This document shows, in pieces, positions 23,892 to 34,060 of a stretch of 64,000 nt of DNA. Made by a program: the position numbers and the translations under genes. Positions within the stretch are counted from its first letter, which is position 1; the number at the start of each line of letters is the position of its first letter. Below the pieces are notes generated by a model. That model ran no database searches and was not told the DNA's origin. It worked only from the letters and a program-made list of their open reading frames with translations. This stretch comes from Bog-473 sp963824195 (lineage in GTDB: Bacteria; Actinomycetota; Acidimicrobiia; Acidimicrobiales; RAAP-2): positions 62,001 through 126,000 of the forward strand of contig CAWGOJ010000016.1 of the NCBI GenBank assembly GCA_963824195.1, read 5' to 3'.

Positions 23892-24392
23892 ATGACCGAG
23901 GCCATGGGCCACGGCGTGAACCAGCGCAAGGCCATAGAGATGACGGCCGACGAGGTGGAGGCCTTCCTCGCCGAGCGGCGCGCCATGACGATGTGCTCCA
24001 TGTCCCCGAACGGGTCGATCCACGCCGTGGCGATGTGGTACGGCTTCTTGGACGGGTGCGTCACGGTAGAGACCAAGGCCAAGTCGCAGAAGGTGCAGAA
24101 CTTGCGCCGTGACCCCCGGCTCACGCTCCTCTTCGAGGCCGGCGACTACTACGAGGAGCTGCGTGGCGTCGAGCTGGTCGGCCGGGCGGAGATCGTCGAC
24201 GACGCCGACAAGCTCTGGACGCTCGGCGTCAGCGTGTTCGAGCGCTACTACGGCGCCTACTCCGACGACCTCAAGCCGTTCCTCGAGACGATGCTGCACA
24301 AGAGGGTGGCGGTGAAGCTCAACGTGGAGCGGACGGTCAGCTGGGACCACCGCAAGCTGGGGCTGCCCCCGACGCGCCCGACGACTCCGTGA
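23892..24392 (+). CDS. PPOX-class F420/FMN-dependent protein
   Basis: A 166-residue split-barrel flavoprotein of the PPOX superfamily, longer than the one at 967-1371. It shows the opening RRAMTMCSMSPNGSIHAVAMWYGF, a cofactor-phosphate strand VETKAKSQKVQNLRRDPRLTLLFE and a final VAVKLNVERTVSWDHRKL. The latter pattern is common in actinobacterial F420-dependent enzymes. The start ATG 23892 follows GGGAGGT. Its stop overlaps the GTG start of the DUF2505 gene (GTGA), so they are co-translated. Confidence 0.87.
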   Translation: MTEAMGHGVNQRKAIEMTADEVEAFLAERRAMTMCSMSPNGSIHAVAMWYGFLDGCVTVETKAKSQKVQNLRRDPRLTLLFEAGDYYEELRGVELVGRAEIVDDADKLWTLGVSVFERYYGAYSDDLKPFLETMLHKRVAVKLNVERTVSWDHRKLGLPPTRPTTP

Positions 24393-24883
24393 AGATCGCG
24401 ATCCGCCAGGCGGTCGCCGTGCCGCCGGCGCGGGCGGTGGCCGCCTACGGGACACCTTCGTTCTACGTGGGGCGCCCGGGGCGGGACGACATCGCGATGG
24501 TGGAGGTCGTGCGCCACGACGACCTGGGCGAGCGGGTCCTCATTGAGGTGCGCTTCGCCTTCACGGGCTCGCTGTCGCCCGCGGTGCGCGCCGTGATCGA
24601 CCCCGCCAAGATGTCGTGGGTCACCCGGACGGAGGTGCGGCCGGCGGAGGCGCGCACGAGCTGGGTGGTCCTGCCCGACCACTACCCCGACCGGCTGAGC
24701 GCCAGTGGCAGCTATCGCTTCGAGGAGGGGGACGACGGCCCGGACAGCACCATCGTGCATGTGGAGGGCGATCTCAGGGTGCGCGTGCCGATTGTCGGGC
24801 GCTCGGTCGAGCGGGTCATCGTCACCGACCTGCGTCAGTACATTCGGGACGAGCTGGCGGGCATCCCCGACCTGGCGCAATGA
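24389..24883 (+). CDS. DUF2505 domain protein
   Basis: A 164-residue protein matching the actinobacterial DUF2505 family, a START/SRPBCC-like fold: it starts with a strand and PPARAVAAYGTPSFY, has a central ASGSYRFEE strand pair and a long C-terminal helix ERVIVTDLRQYIRDELAG. Such folds bind hydrophobic ligands; no reaction is known. It begins with GTG 24389 inside the PPOX stop, so the pair forms an operon. No signal peptide. Confidence 0.8.
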   Translation: MKIAIRQAVAVPPARAVAAYGTPSFYVGRPGRDDIAMVEVVRHDDLGERVLIEVRFAFTGSLSPAVRAVIDPAKMSWVTRTEVRPAEARTSWVVLPDHYPDRLSASGSYRFEEGDDGPDSTIVHVEGDLRVRVPIVGRSVERVIVTDLRQYIRDELAGIPDLAQ

Positions 24884-24898
24884 TGCTCGGACCAGCGC

Positions 24899-26297
24899 CT
24901 ACTCGCACGCCTTGAGCATCTGCGTCATCCCGTCCTCGATCGCGCCCGACAGGACGTCGATGTCCTTCGTCGAGTCGTAGTCACCCGTGATGCCGAAGTT
25001 GACCTCGCCGTCGTAGGAGAAGATCGCGATCCCGAAACGGATCTGCCCGGCGAGCGGCACGTAGGGGAAGGCGCGGATCATGCGCCGCCCGGCTGCGTAC
25101 AGCGGGAACTGCGGTCCGGGGACGTTGGTGGTGACCGTGTTGACGTTGCGCTGCCCCGCCCTGGTGGCCAGGCGCATCCCCAGGGCCAGCAACATCGGCG
25201 GGGCGAAGCCCGACATGGAGGTCAGTGCCTCGCCGGCCACCGCCTGTTTGGAGTCCTTGAGGTCCTTCATCTGCTCGGTGATGGTGTGGAGCCGCAGGAC
25301 CGGGTCCTCGATGTCGACGGGGAGCTCAGCGAACATCGCCGAGACCTTGTTGGCGAACGTGCCGTCCCCCACCGCCTTACCGGAGGCGTCGCGTGGCCGG
25401 ACCGAGACCGGCACCAGCGTGCGCACCACGCGCTCGACGTCTTCGTCGCGTGACAGCAGGAGCTCCCGGAAGCCGTTGGTGATGCACGCCAGCACCACGT
25501 CGTTGAAGGTCCCGCCGAGCGCCTTGCGGACCCTCTTGATGTCGTCGACCGACGTCGTCGCCCAGGCGTAGCGCCGATGGGGGCCGAGCGGGCCGTTCAG
25601 GCTCGAGAGCGGCGTCGGGCGCACCAGCCCGCTGAGGGCGAAGAAGCCGCTGGCCACCTCCAGGGCGGAGGTGACCACGCGGCCGGACGATACGGGCCTG
25701 CGCCCGCGCCGCGCGGACCTGTTCGTAGGGAGAGCGCACGATGTTCTCCAGCGCGTCCACCACGAGTTGGAACCCCGAGGGCAGCGGGCGGGCGACCCAC
25801 TGCGAGTGTTCGGGGCGCGGGGTATCGGGGCTCAGGTCCATGATCACCGCGAGCAGGTCCGTCCCCGAGACCCCGTCGACCAGCGCGTGATGCGTCTTGG
25901 CCAGCATGGCCCAGCGCTCGTCCTCGAGCCCTTCGACCACCCAGATCTCCCAGAGGGGCTTCGAGCGGTCGAGCTGCTGTGCCATGACGCGCCCGACGAG
26001 CTTGCGCAGCTCGCTCTCGCCTCCCGGAGAGGGCAGCGCAGTGTGGCGCAGGTGGTACTCGATGTTGAAGTGCGGGTCGTCCACCCAGACCGGCCGCCCC
26101 AGCTCGAAGGGGACGAACCTGACCTTCTGGCGGTAGCGCGGGACGAGGTCGAGCTTGGCGTCGACCATGGCCACGATGTCGGCGAACGGCGGCGGGGGCC
26201 CCTCGAAGATGGCGACCGAGGCGATGTGCATGTGGGACACGTGGTCCTCGATGTGGAGGAATGATGCGTCCAGGGGGCTCAATCGATCAGGACTCAT
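24899..26297 (-). pseudogene. Second WS/DGAT acyltransferase, one frameshift
   Basis: Reconstruction gives a normal-length (about 465-residue) WS/DGAT: RLSPLDASFLHIEDHVSHMHI at the N-terminus, catalytic AKTHHALVDGVSG (HHxxxDG) near residue 140, then TTNVPGPQFPLY and FSYDGEVNFGITGD. The frame breaks near 25680, where one extra C (after ARIVRP) explains the shift. ATG 26297 follows GAAGGGAGGG. All catalytic residues survive on both sides, so this could be sequence error. It lies 65 nt downstream of a patatin gene on the same strand, repeating the WS/DGAT-patatin pairing at 7569-10123. Confidence 0.88.
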
Positions 26298-26362
26298 CGA
26301 CCCTCCCTTCAGGGCAGTTTCGGGGCCGAACGCTACTACCGCGCGGTCGTCGATCTCCCGGG

Positions 26363-27379
26363 TCAGCCGGCGCTGGCGGCGACGGTGCGTTCGCCGAGCG
26401 AGGCCAGGAGCGGGGTGTCGTGGATCTCACCCAGGGTCTCCTCGTAGGCGACCTCGATCACACGGCTGCTGCGGTCCTCGGCCATGGCCCGCAAGCCCAT
26501 CGCCCGGCGCGACCCGGCACCGGGCTCCAGGCTGACCACGGCCGTTCCCGCCTCCTCCAGCCGCGCCACCTCCCGCTCCAATCGGCGGTGCACGGAGCGG
26601 CGCAGGAGGCCGTCGGCCCCGTTCGCGCTGCCGTGGGCGGCGGACATCGACGAGATGATGACGACCTGGTCCAGACCCTCGGACCGGAGCACGTCGGCGT
26701 TGGTGGCCGAATGCACGCCACCATCGACGTACTCGGTGTCCCCAATGGCCACCGGTCGGAAGTAGCCCGGAATGGCACACGACGCCAGCACCGCCGGGGC
26801 CAGCCGTGCCGGCGGTGCGCCGGCCCGGCCGAAGACGACGCGGGCGCCGTCGGACCGGCGGACGGCGCAGATCCGCAGCCCGCCTGGCCAGTGGGCGCCG
26901 ATGTGCTCGTCGAGGCCGCGCGCCCGCTCGGAGATGTCGACCTGGCCACGCGGCATCAGCGTCATGGCCGCCACCTCGGGGCGGAAGGCGAGCGGCCGCC
27001 GGGCCACCCGCGTGAGCAGCGCGGGGGACGGCAGGTTCCACGGGCGCAGGAGCGACCGCACCGACGGGGTGGGCAGCGGCTCGGCTTCGGAGGGGAGGAT
27101 GCGCCGCAGGATGGCACCGCCGCGCCGCGAGGTGGGCACTCCGTAGAGCGAGGCCGCCAGATCGGTGGCCGGCACGCCGACCCGCAGCGCCGCACCGGTG
27201 ACCGAGCCGGCCGACGTGCCGACGATAATGGACGCGCGGCGCGGGTCCCAGCCGGTCTCGCGCTGCAGCGCGGCCAGGACGCCGGCCTGGTACGCCTGGC
27301 CGACGACACCGCCGGCACCGAGCACCAGCCCTATCGAAGGAGCCTTGCGGCCCCCGAACCCCCCACGGATCACCTTCAT
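26363..27379 (-). CDS. Patatin-like phospholipase with canonical dyad
   Basis: A 338-residue patatin-fold acyl hydrolase. It has the oxyanion loop GLVLGAGGVVGQAYQAG, nucleophile elbow VGTSAGS near residue 60 and the catalytic Asp in YVDGGVHS near 215, so unlike the patatin at 8957-10123 its active site is fully canonical. I chose the ATG at 27379 over GTG 27388 because GTGGGGG lies just upstream. Paired with the WS/DGAT gene downstream on the same strand. Likely cytosolic or membrane-peripheral lipase in storage-lipid turnover. Confidence 0.9.
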   Translation of the reverse strand: MKVIRGGFGGRKAPSIGLVLGAGGVVGQAYQAGVLAALQRETGWDPRRASIIVGTSAGSVTGAALRVGVPATDLAASLYGVPTSRRGGAILRRILPSEAEPLPTPSVRSLLRPWNLPSPALLTRVARRPLAFRPEVAAMTLMPRGQVDISERARGLDEHIGAHWPGGLRICAVRRSDGARVVFGRAGAPPARLAPAVLASCAIPGYFRPVAIGDTEYVDGGVHSATNADVLRSEGLDQVVIISSMSAAHGSANGADGLLRRSVHRRLEREVARLEEAGTAVVSLEPGAGSRRAMGLRAMAEDRSSRVIEVAYEETLGEIHDTPLLASLGERTVAASAG

Positions 27380-27543
27380 CACCCCCACTTCTTACCCGTT
27401 TGTCCGACGCTTCACAGAGATTTCACCTACGGGCGGGGTTCGCCCTGCTGGGGGACCGCCTCCCGGTTCTTCGTGCCACCGGTCCGGCATCTCCGGCCTG
27501 CTCCCCAAGGTGGGCCAGCGGACCGGAGCGGCTGGGGAGATGC

Positions 27544-27675
27544 ATGACGGAGATCCGGAAGGTCGCCGCCGCCATCGGTGGCGTCGTCCTCATCGTCGGG
27601 ATGCTGAGCGATGCGGTGGCGACGGTGATGGGGCTGCATCATCTGAGCGCACCGGCCGTTACTCTGCGGAGCTGA
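27544..27675 (+). CDS. Small hydrophobic protein (43 residues)
   Basis: ATG 27544 lies a few bases after GGGGAGA and codes a 43-residue peptide with one possible membrane segment (AAAIGGVVLIVGMLSDAVATVMG). No family recognised. It ends 1 nt before the ATG of the next gene, which favours co-translation. The short length leaves the call uncertain. Confidence 0.35.
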   Translation: MTEIRKVAAAIGGVVLIVGMLSDAVATVMGLHHLSAPAVTLRS

Positions 27676-27676
27676 C

Positions 27677-28360
27677 ATGGGTTCGACCCGCGACGACCTG
27701 CACCGCATCGCGGCGCACGTGCTGGGCCGCCGGCGATTCGCGGTGAGCGGCCACTTCGGCCTGCGCTCCAGCCCCGAGGGTCTGGCCACTCCGGCGTTCG
27801 GGCCCGAGCCCGAGGTCCTGCGCCTGGCCGGGTCGGCGCTCGTGCGCGAGGTGGGGACGCAGTGTTGGTCGATGCCCCTCGACGGCTCGACCCTGGCCGA
27901 GCTGGCCCGCTTCGGGGGGGCCGACCTCGACGCCGACTTCTCGGCGGGCCCGGCGACGCCCCCGCTGGGGCGGACCGACGCTCCGCTGAGCGTGGACGCC
28001 GCGGAGCTGGACGGGCTCTACCGCTGGTTCGACCTCGGCTGGCGGGTGCTCGACGCCGTCACCTCGGACGCATCCGTGGCGCCCACCCGGGCGACCGTGC
28101 AGCTGTGGCCGGAGCACTTCGACGCCGGCACCGCCGTCGACCTGGGCTCGGGTGCCGGCGTCAACCTCGGCTTCTCCGGCGGCGACTCCTTCTCGGAGGA
28201 GCCGTACGCGTACGTCGGGCCCTGGGGCCCCGAACGGCCGGGCGACCCCGGGTACTGGAACGCGCCGTTCGGTGCGTTCGTCCCGCGTTCGCGTGCCGGC
28301 GGCGAGGCGGCGTGTGCGGCCTTCCTCCGCTCGGGCGTGGCGCTGCTGGCGGGCGGATAG
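27677..28360 (+). CDS. Conserved actinobacterial protein of unknown function
   Basis: A 227-residue soluble protein with no signal or membrane segment. Distinctive strings are LWPEHFDAGTAV, GVNLGFSGGD, EPYAYVGPWGPE and YWNAPFGAF, which I remember as conserved in actinobacterial unknowns but cannot tie to a function. The start ATG 27677 follows a CGGAG site. It ends 5 nt before the Coq4-motif gene, so the two form an operon. A cupin-like beta-rich fold is possible from the alternating strands; this is only an impression. Confidence 0.7.
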   Translation: MGSTRDDLHRIAAHVLGRRRFAVSGHFGLRSSPEGLATPAFGPEPEVLRLAGSALVREVGTQCWSMPLDGSTLAELARFGGADLDADFSAGPATPPLGRTDAPLSVDAAELDGLYRWFDLGWRVLDAVTSDASVAPTRATVQLWPEHFDAGTAVDLGSGAGVNLGFSGGDSFSEEPYAYVGPWGPERPGDPGYWNAPFGAFVPRSRAGGEAACAAFLRSGVALLAGG

Positions 28361-28365
28361 CGCTC

Positions 28366-29520
28366 GTGCCCGTCCCGCTCCCCAGCGCCGAGACGGTGAA
28401 CCTGCATCCGCCCGACGCCGAGGAGACGCAGCTCCTGGCCGACGGCGTGGCGTGCGCCGTCGCCGGGCGTGACGGGCCGCTGCCCGTGCAGCGCTCGCTC
28501 GTCGAGGCGATGGTCTCGGCGATGACGGGCCACCCGGTGTCGCTGGAGGGCCGGCGGCCGATCACCGCCGGTGAGTTCGCCGCCGCCCTGTCCCGGCGCG
28601 ACCTCCCGTTCCGCTCCCGCATGGTGCAGGCGATGCTCCTCTGCGCGCTGGTCCGGCACCCGCTGCCCGACGACGTGGCCGGCGGCGTGGCCGAGTTCGC
28701 GGCGGAGCTCGGGGTGGACGACGGGATGGTCGACGTGGCACGCGAGTTCGCCGCCGGGTCGCTCGGCCTGGCGGCCATCGACTTCGCTCGCAACGGGTAC
28801 GAGGGGACGTGGCACGAGGAGGAGTCGGCCGGCGCACTCCACTCCACGCGGGTGCTGCACGAGGCCTGGGAGTTCTCCCTGGCCGACCCGGAGCTGGCGG
28901 GGCGCTGGGCGTCCCTCGAGGCCCTGCCCGGTGACGCCCTGGGCCGCAAGGTGTGGGAGCTGTACCAGGCACGAGGGTTCTCGTTCCCGGGGTCACCCGG
29001 TTCGGCGCCGCCCCTGCTGTGCCAGCACGACTGGGTGCACGTGCTGGCCGACTACGGCACGACCGTCGAAGCGGAGGTCGAGGTGTTCGGGCTGATCGCA
29101 CGGGCCAACGACGACCCGCACGCCTTCTCGCTCCTGGCCATGGTGATCTCGCTCTTCGAGACCGGCTACCTCGCCACGGGCGCCGGGCTGTTCGAGTCCT
29201 CGCCCGGCCACTTCTCGTCGAGCCCGGACATGGCGGTCCGCCTGTCCGACGCCATGCGGCGCGGTGCGCTGTGCCACGACCGCGAGACCGGCGCTGACAG
29301 CATCGACTACCTCCGGATTGATTGGTTCGCCGTGGCCCACCGCACGTGCGAGGACCTCCGGGCGCGTTTCAACCTCGTCCCGAAGTCGCCGGCGGCGGTC
29401 GCGGCAGGGTCGGTCGGGCCCTGGGAGCACGGGGGGATCAGCCCCTTCCAGGTGAACGCCGGCCGGGTGCTGGCCGCCGCCCGCGGGCTGCCCTACGACG
29501 CCCACGGCGCATCGGTCTGA
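28366..29520 (+). CDS. Coq4-like protein with HDxxHx11E metal motif
   Basis: A 384-residue protein. Residues about 185-250 carry the Coq4 signature: LPGDALGRKVWELYQARGF, then QHDWVHVLADYGTTVEAEVEVF, where HDxxH is followed 12 residues later by Glu, exactly the Coq4 metal-site spacing. Coq4 acts in ubiquinone synthesis, with C1 decarboxylation/hydroxylation proposed. Actinobacteria normally make menaquinone, so the role here must differ. The N-terminal 120 residues and the C-terminal 100 residues are not from Coq4 that I can see. The start is GTG 28366, 5 nt after the previous gene. A diverged paralogue lies at 44841-45816. Confidence 0.72.
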   Translation: MPVPLPSAETVNLHPPDAEETQLLADGVACAVAGRDGPLPVQRSLVEAMVSAMTGHPVSLEGRRPITAGEFAAALSRRDLPFRSRMVQAMLLCALVRHPLPDDVAGGVAEFAAELGVDDGMVDVAREFAAGSLGLAAIDFARNGYEGTWHEEESAGALHSTRVLHEAWEFSLADPELAGRWASLEALPGDALGRKVWELYQARGFSFPGSPGSAPPLLCQHDWVHVLADYGTTVEAEVEVFGLIARANDDPHAFSLLAMVISLFETGYLATGAGLFESSPGHFSSSPDMAVRLSDAMRRGALCHDRETGADSIDYLRIDWFAVAHRTCEDLRARFNLVPKSPAAVAAGSVGPWEHGGISPFQVNAGRVLAAARGLPYDAHGASV

Positions 29521-29523
29521 GGG

Positions 29524-30181
29524 TCACGACTCGAGGAAGCGCAGGACCGCCAACACCCGGCGGTGGTCGTTCTCCGACACGGGGAGATTCAGCTTGGCGA
29601 AGATGTTGGCGACGTGCTTCTCCACGGCGCCCTCGCTGACCACCAGCGCGCTGGCGATGGCGGCATTGGACCGGCCTTCCGCCATGAGCGCGAGGACCTC
29701 CCGCTCGCGGGGCGTAAGCACCGAGAGCGTGTCGGTGCGGCGCGTGGCGCCGAGGAGCTGCGTCACCACTTCGGGGTCCAAGGCCGTACCTCCTGATGGC
29801 GACCCGCTCGAGTGCCTCGACGAAGTCGCTGACGTCGGCCACGCGGTCCTTCAGCAGGTAGCCGATGCCGGCGGCGTCGTCCGCCAGCAGCTCGGCGGCG
29901 TAGCGGGTCTCGATGTACTGGGAGAACAACAGGATCCCGAGCCCCTCGTGGCGGTCGCGCAGGTCGAGCGCGAGGCGGAGTCCCTCGTCGGTGAAGGTCG
30001 GTGGCATGCGGATGTCGATGACGGCCACGTCAGGCGGGTTCTGGGCCACGGAGCTGCGCAGCGCCTCGGGGTCGCCGACGGCGCCCGTGATGGTGAAGCC
30101 GCGGTCGACCAGCAGCTGGACGAGGCCGTCTCGCAGGATCGCCGAGTCCTCGGCGATGGCAACCCGGAGCGCGCCGACCAT
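29524..30181 (-). pseudogene. NarL/LuxR-type response regulator, one frameshift
   Basis: The receiver domain (VAIAEDSAILRDGL, VAVIDIRMPP, YLLKDRVADVSDF) and the C-terminal LuxR helix-turn-helix (LTPREREVLALMAEGRSNAAIA, VEKHVANIFAKL) are both clear. One extra base near 29795 (before SGGTALDPEVV) puts them in different frames. It starts at ATG 30181, overlapping the kinase stop as ATGA, so it is the coupled partner of the sensor kinase upstream. It likely controls the adjacent ABC exporter genes. Confidence 0.85.
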
Positions 30182-31594
30182 CACGGGTGCAGCGGCAGGT
30201 CGACGGTGACGACGGTGGGCCCGCCGGGCGGGCTGACCACGTGGAGCCGCCCGTCGACCGCGTGCACCCGGTCGGTCAGCCCGGCCAGGCCGCTCGAGGA
30301 GGAGCCGACCCGGGACAGCTCGGCCCCGCCGCGCCCGTCGTCGCGCACGACGAGGCGGAGCCACGTCCCTTGCTGCGCGCACGAGACGGACGCCCGCGAC
30401 GCCTGCGCGTGCTGGGCCACGTTGGCCAGCAGCTCGGCGACACAGAAGTAGGCGATGGCCTCGATGGCGGGGGTCGGTCGCGCCTGGAGGTCGAAGGAGA
30501 CTTCGGTGGGCACGGCGCTGCGGGCGGCCAGGGTGGCCAGCGCGCCCTCCAGGCCGATGTCGAGCGCCGGCGGGTGAATGCCCCGGGCGATGTCCCGCAG
30601 CTCGGTGATGGCCTCCTTGGCGCCCCTGTGGGCCGTCGTCGACGAGCTCGCGCACCTGGTCGAGGTCCACGTGGTCGGTGTCCTCGAGCTTCTCCTTGGC
30701 CATGCCCAGCCGCATGGCGAGGGCCACCAGCTGGGCCTGGGTGCCGTCGTGCAGGTCGCGCTCGATGCGCCGCAGCGTGGCCGCCGAGGCGTCGACCGTC
30801 TGAGTCCGGGCCTGCTCGAGCGTGCGGACCCGGGCTGCCATGGGGTCGGGGCCGAGCAGGCCGCGGATGAGCAGGCGGTCCACGGTGACGAAGCCGCGCA
30901 TCGACCCAGGGGGCGGCGAAGAAGAAGATGGCGCCGAGGATGAAGACCCCGACCGCATGGAAGAAGCCTCCCGGCTGGAACCAGAAGGGGCTGCCGGGGA
31001 AGATGCCGCGGACCAGCCCCCAGACCGCCAGGCCGCCGCCGCCCCGGTCGAAGATGGGTCCGGTGAGGCAGGCGAAGGCGTCCCACCACAGGCTGACGGC
31101 CACGAACACGCCCAGGATGGTCCACGGCACCTTGACGGCGAAGTAGGCCACGGCGCGCCAGCCCACCCGGTCCCGCAGGGCGGACTGGAGCCACCCGAGG
31201 AAGCCGCGGCCGGCCGACGAAGGGCTCGGGGTCCTCGATCGGCTCGCCGAGCATGGACCGGGCCAGCCCGCGCTGCAAGCCGCCCATGCCGCGGGCGCTG
31301 CGCAGGGAGAGCCCGAGCAGGGCCAGCCCGAAGAAGGTGATGGCGAGCGCCACGCCGGCCACCATGGTGAGGCCGATGAAGGCGATGCCGAGCGCGGCCA
31401 GAGCTGCCGGAGACCAGGAAGAAGGCCAGCTCGGTCCAGGGGCGCTTCGTGAAGGGCTCGCGCACGATGCGCTCCGTCAGCGACTTGAGAGCGGCCGCGT
31501 GCTCCTCGCTGATGGCCAGCGCGAGCTCTTTGCCCCGGATACGCACGTGCACGCCGGTGCCCTCGGCCTGCTCGACGTCGGACTGCTCGACCAT
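30181..31594 (-). pseudogene. HisKA_3-type sensor histidine kinase, four frameshifts
   Basis: A NarX/DesK-type kinase. The N-terminal part has several membrane segments (AGVALAITFFGLALLGL; VPWTILGVFVAVSLW; HAVGVFILGAIFFF), followed by the phospho-acceptor motif RRIERDLHDGTQAQLVALAMRLG and an ATPase domain (ELLANVAQHA, VRDDGRGGA). Frames change near 31405, 31215, 30915 and 30640; in each case one inserted base (T, T, C, C) explains the shift. ATG 31594 overlaps the upstream stop as ATGA. The conserved protein between breaks suggests sequence error more than decay. Confidence 0.85.
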
Positions 31595-32193
31595 CAGACG
31601 TCCCGCCGGTTGAGGAACGCCGCACCGACGGCCAGTGCGATGGCCGCGTAGAGGGCCATCAGCAGGAAGGCGGCGGTGCTCGAGAGCGCACCGAAGACGG
31701 GCACGACGGCGCCGACGGAGTTGCCGAGGAGCATCACGGGCATGAATCGGCTCGGGTTCCCGGCCACGTTGTGGAGGATGAGGGGGACCAGAAGCGTGCA
31801 TCCCACGAAGACAGCGATGGAGCCCGCACTGTGGCGGATGATCGCGCCGATCCCCAGCCCGAACAAGGCGAGCAGGGCCAGGAAGCCCCCCGACTCGACG
31901 AGGGCCCGCAGGACGCCGGGATCACCCAGCGTGGCGGTGGGCGCCCCGCCGGAGAGGACGGCCTGACCGACGAAGAACGACAGGAAGCTCAGCACCATGC
32001 CCAGGATCAGGGTGAACATCCCGAGCACGAGGGCCTTGGCGCCGAAGAACACGGAACGACGGGGGTCGCCGCCAGGGACGAACGGATGGTGCCGCTGCCG
32101 TACTCCGCCGCCGGGTACGTCGAGCCCGAGGATCATGCGCATCGTGGTGCATGTGCCGGACCCGTTGGGGCCGAGGAACCCGGTGACGATCAT
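31594..32193 (-). pseudogene. Collapsed ABC-2 exporter: ATPase P-loop fragment joined to permease C-terminus
   Basis: A 199-residue frame. ATG 32193 follows AAAGGAG. Residues 1-27 (VTGFLGPNGSGTCTTMRMILGLD) are the Walker A part of an ABC-2 ATPase whose lysine is gone (GSGTC for GSGKT), with the strand before it also shortened. Residues about 45-199 are the last four membrane segments of an ABC-2 permease, ending VGAAFLNRRDV. The rest of the ATPase and the first permease segments are missing, so one or more deletions fused two genes in frame. It is coupled to the sensor kinase downstream. No transport activity is expected. Confidence 0.75.
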
Positions 32194-32323
32194 GTTCGCT
32201 GACTCCTTTCGCGGCCCGACGGGCGGGCTGCACTGCCAGCATGGGGCGCGAAGGCACGCATTGGAATGCCGCTACCGGGCGTCCCGTCCTGGTGCTAGCC
32301 CCCTCCGCCGGGAGCAGGCGGCT

Positions 32324-34060
32324 TCAGCCCGCGGCGGGTGACCCGGGCCAGGCCGGGTAGGACGGCGCCCGGTCGGGCGGCGACGGGTAGCTGGTCACCG
32401 ACCCCGCCACCGAGAACATCGGGACGGGCCCGGCGGGCACCGTGCCCGCCTTGTAGCGCGCCCCGCCGTTGACGTAGCGCATCAGCCCGCTGCCGGTCAC
32501 GCCCTCCTCGTCGGGGCCCTTGGCGGTGGCGTCGTACCAGAGGAACGTGTAGTCGGCGGGCGACGAGTAGCTCGGCAGCGGCGCCGCGCCCTGGTAGCCG
32601 TAGGCGTCGAGCGGCGTGGTCGGCCCGCCCCCGGCCGGCGGGGCGCGGAACAGCCCCGCGGTGAAGGTGGAGGGCGTGAGGTCGGGCCCGGCCAGCTGGA
32701 CCCCCTCGAAGAACTGCTGGATCGGCGGGATGATCGCCGGCGCCGCCAGGGAGGCGGGGTGAGGTGTTGGCGCCGTACCACCAGCGATAGAGCCGGTCGG
32801 CGTCGCCCGTGGCGACCGGGGTGGGGACGCCGAGGCTCGTGACCCCGAAGGCGTGCGCCCACTCGGACTGGTCGTAGTAGCGCCCGAGGGTCGACGTGTC
32901 GGTGAGCACGATCCCGGTGATGATCCACTCGGGGGAGTAGCCGATGTCGGCGCAGGCCCGCGTGAGGTAGATCGGCATGATGGGGTCGCCGGCGAAGATG
33001 ACACTGGTGGCGCCCGAGGTCTTCAGCTTCTCGGCGATGGTGGCGGCCTGGGTGGGCAGGGTGGTGAGGTCGAGCGTGTAGTCGAGGTCCGTCGGCGACG
33101 CCATGCCCACGTGGCCCGCCCGGAGCTTCTTGGCGAGCGACGCCCTCAGCTCGGCCGATCCGGGGGCGGGGGGCTCGGAGGTCTCGCTCACCACGATGAA
33201 CTTCCGCGGGACCGTGTGCAGGGAGGGGTCGCCGGCCAGATGGCCGGCTTGTCCGTTCAGCTTGGCGACGACGTAGCCGATCGTCTCGTAGAGCGACGTG
33301 TCGGCCGCCCGCAGGTTCGCCCACTGGTACGGGGCGTTCAGCTGGATCTCGCCGTAGGTGCTCGAGTCGCCGCACCCCATGCAGAACACGTGCTGGCGCG
33401 CCAGCTCCTCCTCGTAGGCCGATGTCTGCGCCGGTCCCCGATGGAGGCGAAGGCGTGGAGCTGCTGCGCCACCGTGACGGCGTCGGCGTGGGCGGCCACC
33501 GGGTCGGTCGCCGCACCCGTGGCGTTGAACACGATGAGGTTGATGTGGCGCCCGTACATCTCGTAGACGTGGTTGAACATGGCCACGTACGCCTGCACGG
33601 TCGCGAGTGACTGGGCTGGCGTGCCTGCCGCACTCGAGACGGCCGAGGCGAGCCCGCCCGGTTGGGCCTGGTAGTAGACGAGGTTGACGGAGTCACCGGA
33701 CACACCGCTCGAGGTGGCCCCGCCGTTCTTGGCTCCGGTGACGAGCGGCACGCAGGGCGGGGCGTAGACGCTCGGCATCTTGAGCCGCCCCGTCTTGTGG
33801 TCGCACTCGGTCCCCCAGTCGTAGTCGGCGGTCTTCCCCAGCTTGGCGGCGGCCGCATAGGTGAGCGGTACGGTCGAGCGGGCGGTCTGGGCCGCGCCGC
33901 CGTTCGACGGGGCCGTGGTGGTGCCGTTGTTCTCGTGCACGGTGGCCAGGGCACCAGCGGCCACCAGCGCGGCCACGATGAGGACGACCGGCCCGGCGAT
34001 CCGCAGGCGGCTCACCCGCGGCCAGGGCCGCTCGTTCGGTCGGGGCTCCGTGTCGCTCAT
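32324..34060 (-). pseudogene. Branched-chain-amino-acid-type ABC substrate-binding protein, two frameshifts
   Basis: A reconstructed protein of about 578 residues with an N-terminal membrane anchor (IAGPVVLIVAALVAAGALATV) and a periplasmic-binding type I domain (GVSGDSVNLVYYQAQPG; KTSGATSVIFAGDPIMPIYLTRACADIGYSPEW). The frame breaks near 33430 (one G lost) and near 32760 (one C gained), which restores phase relative to each other but not to the start. ATG 34060 sits at the end of the MFS-LivF-LivG gene. It is larger than classical LivK. Last gene of the liv-type operon; ligand unknown. Confidence 0.82.
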
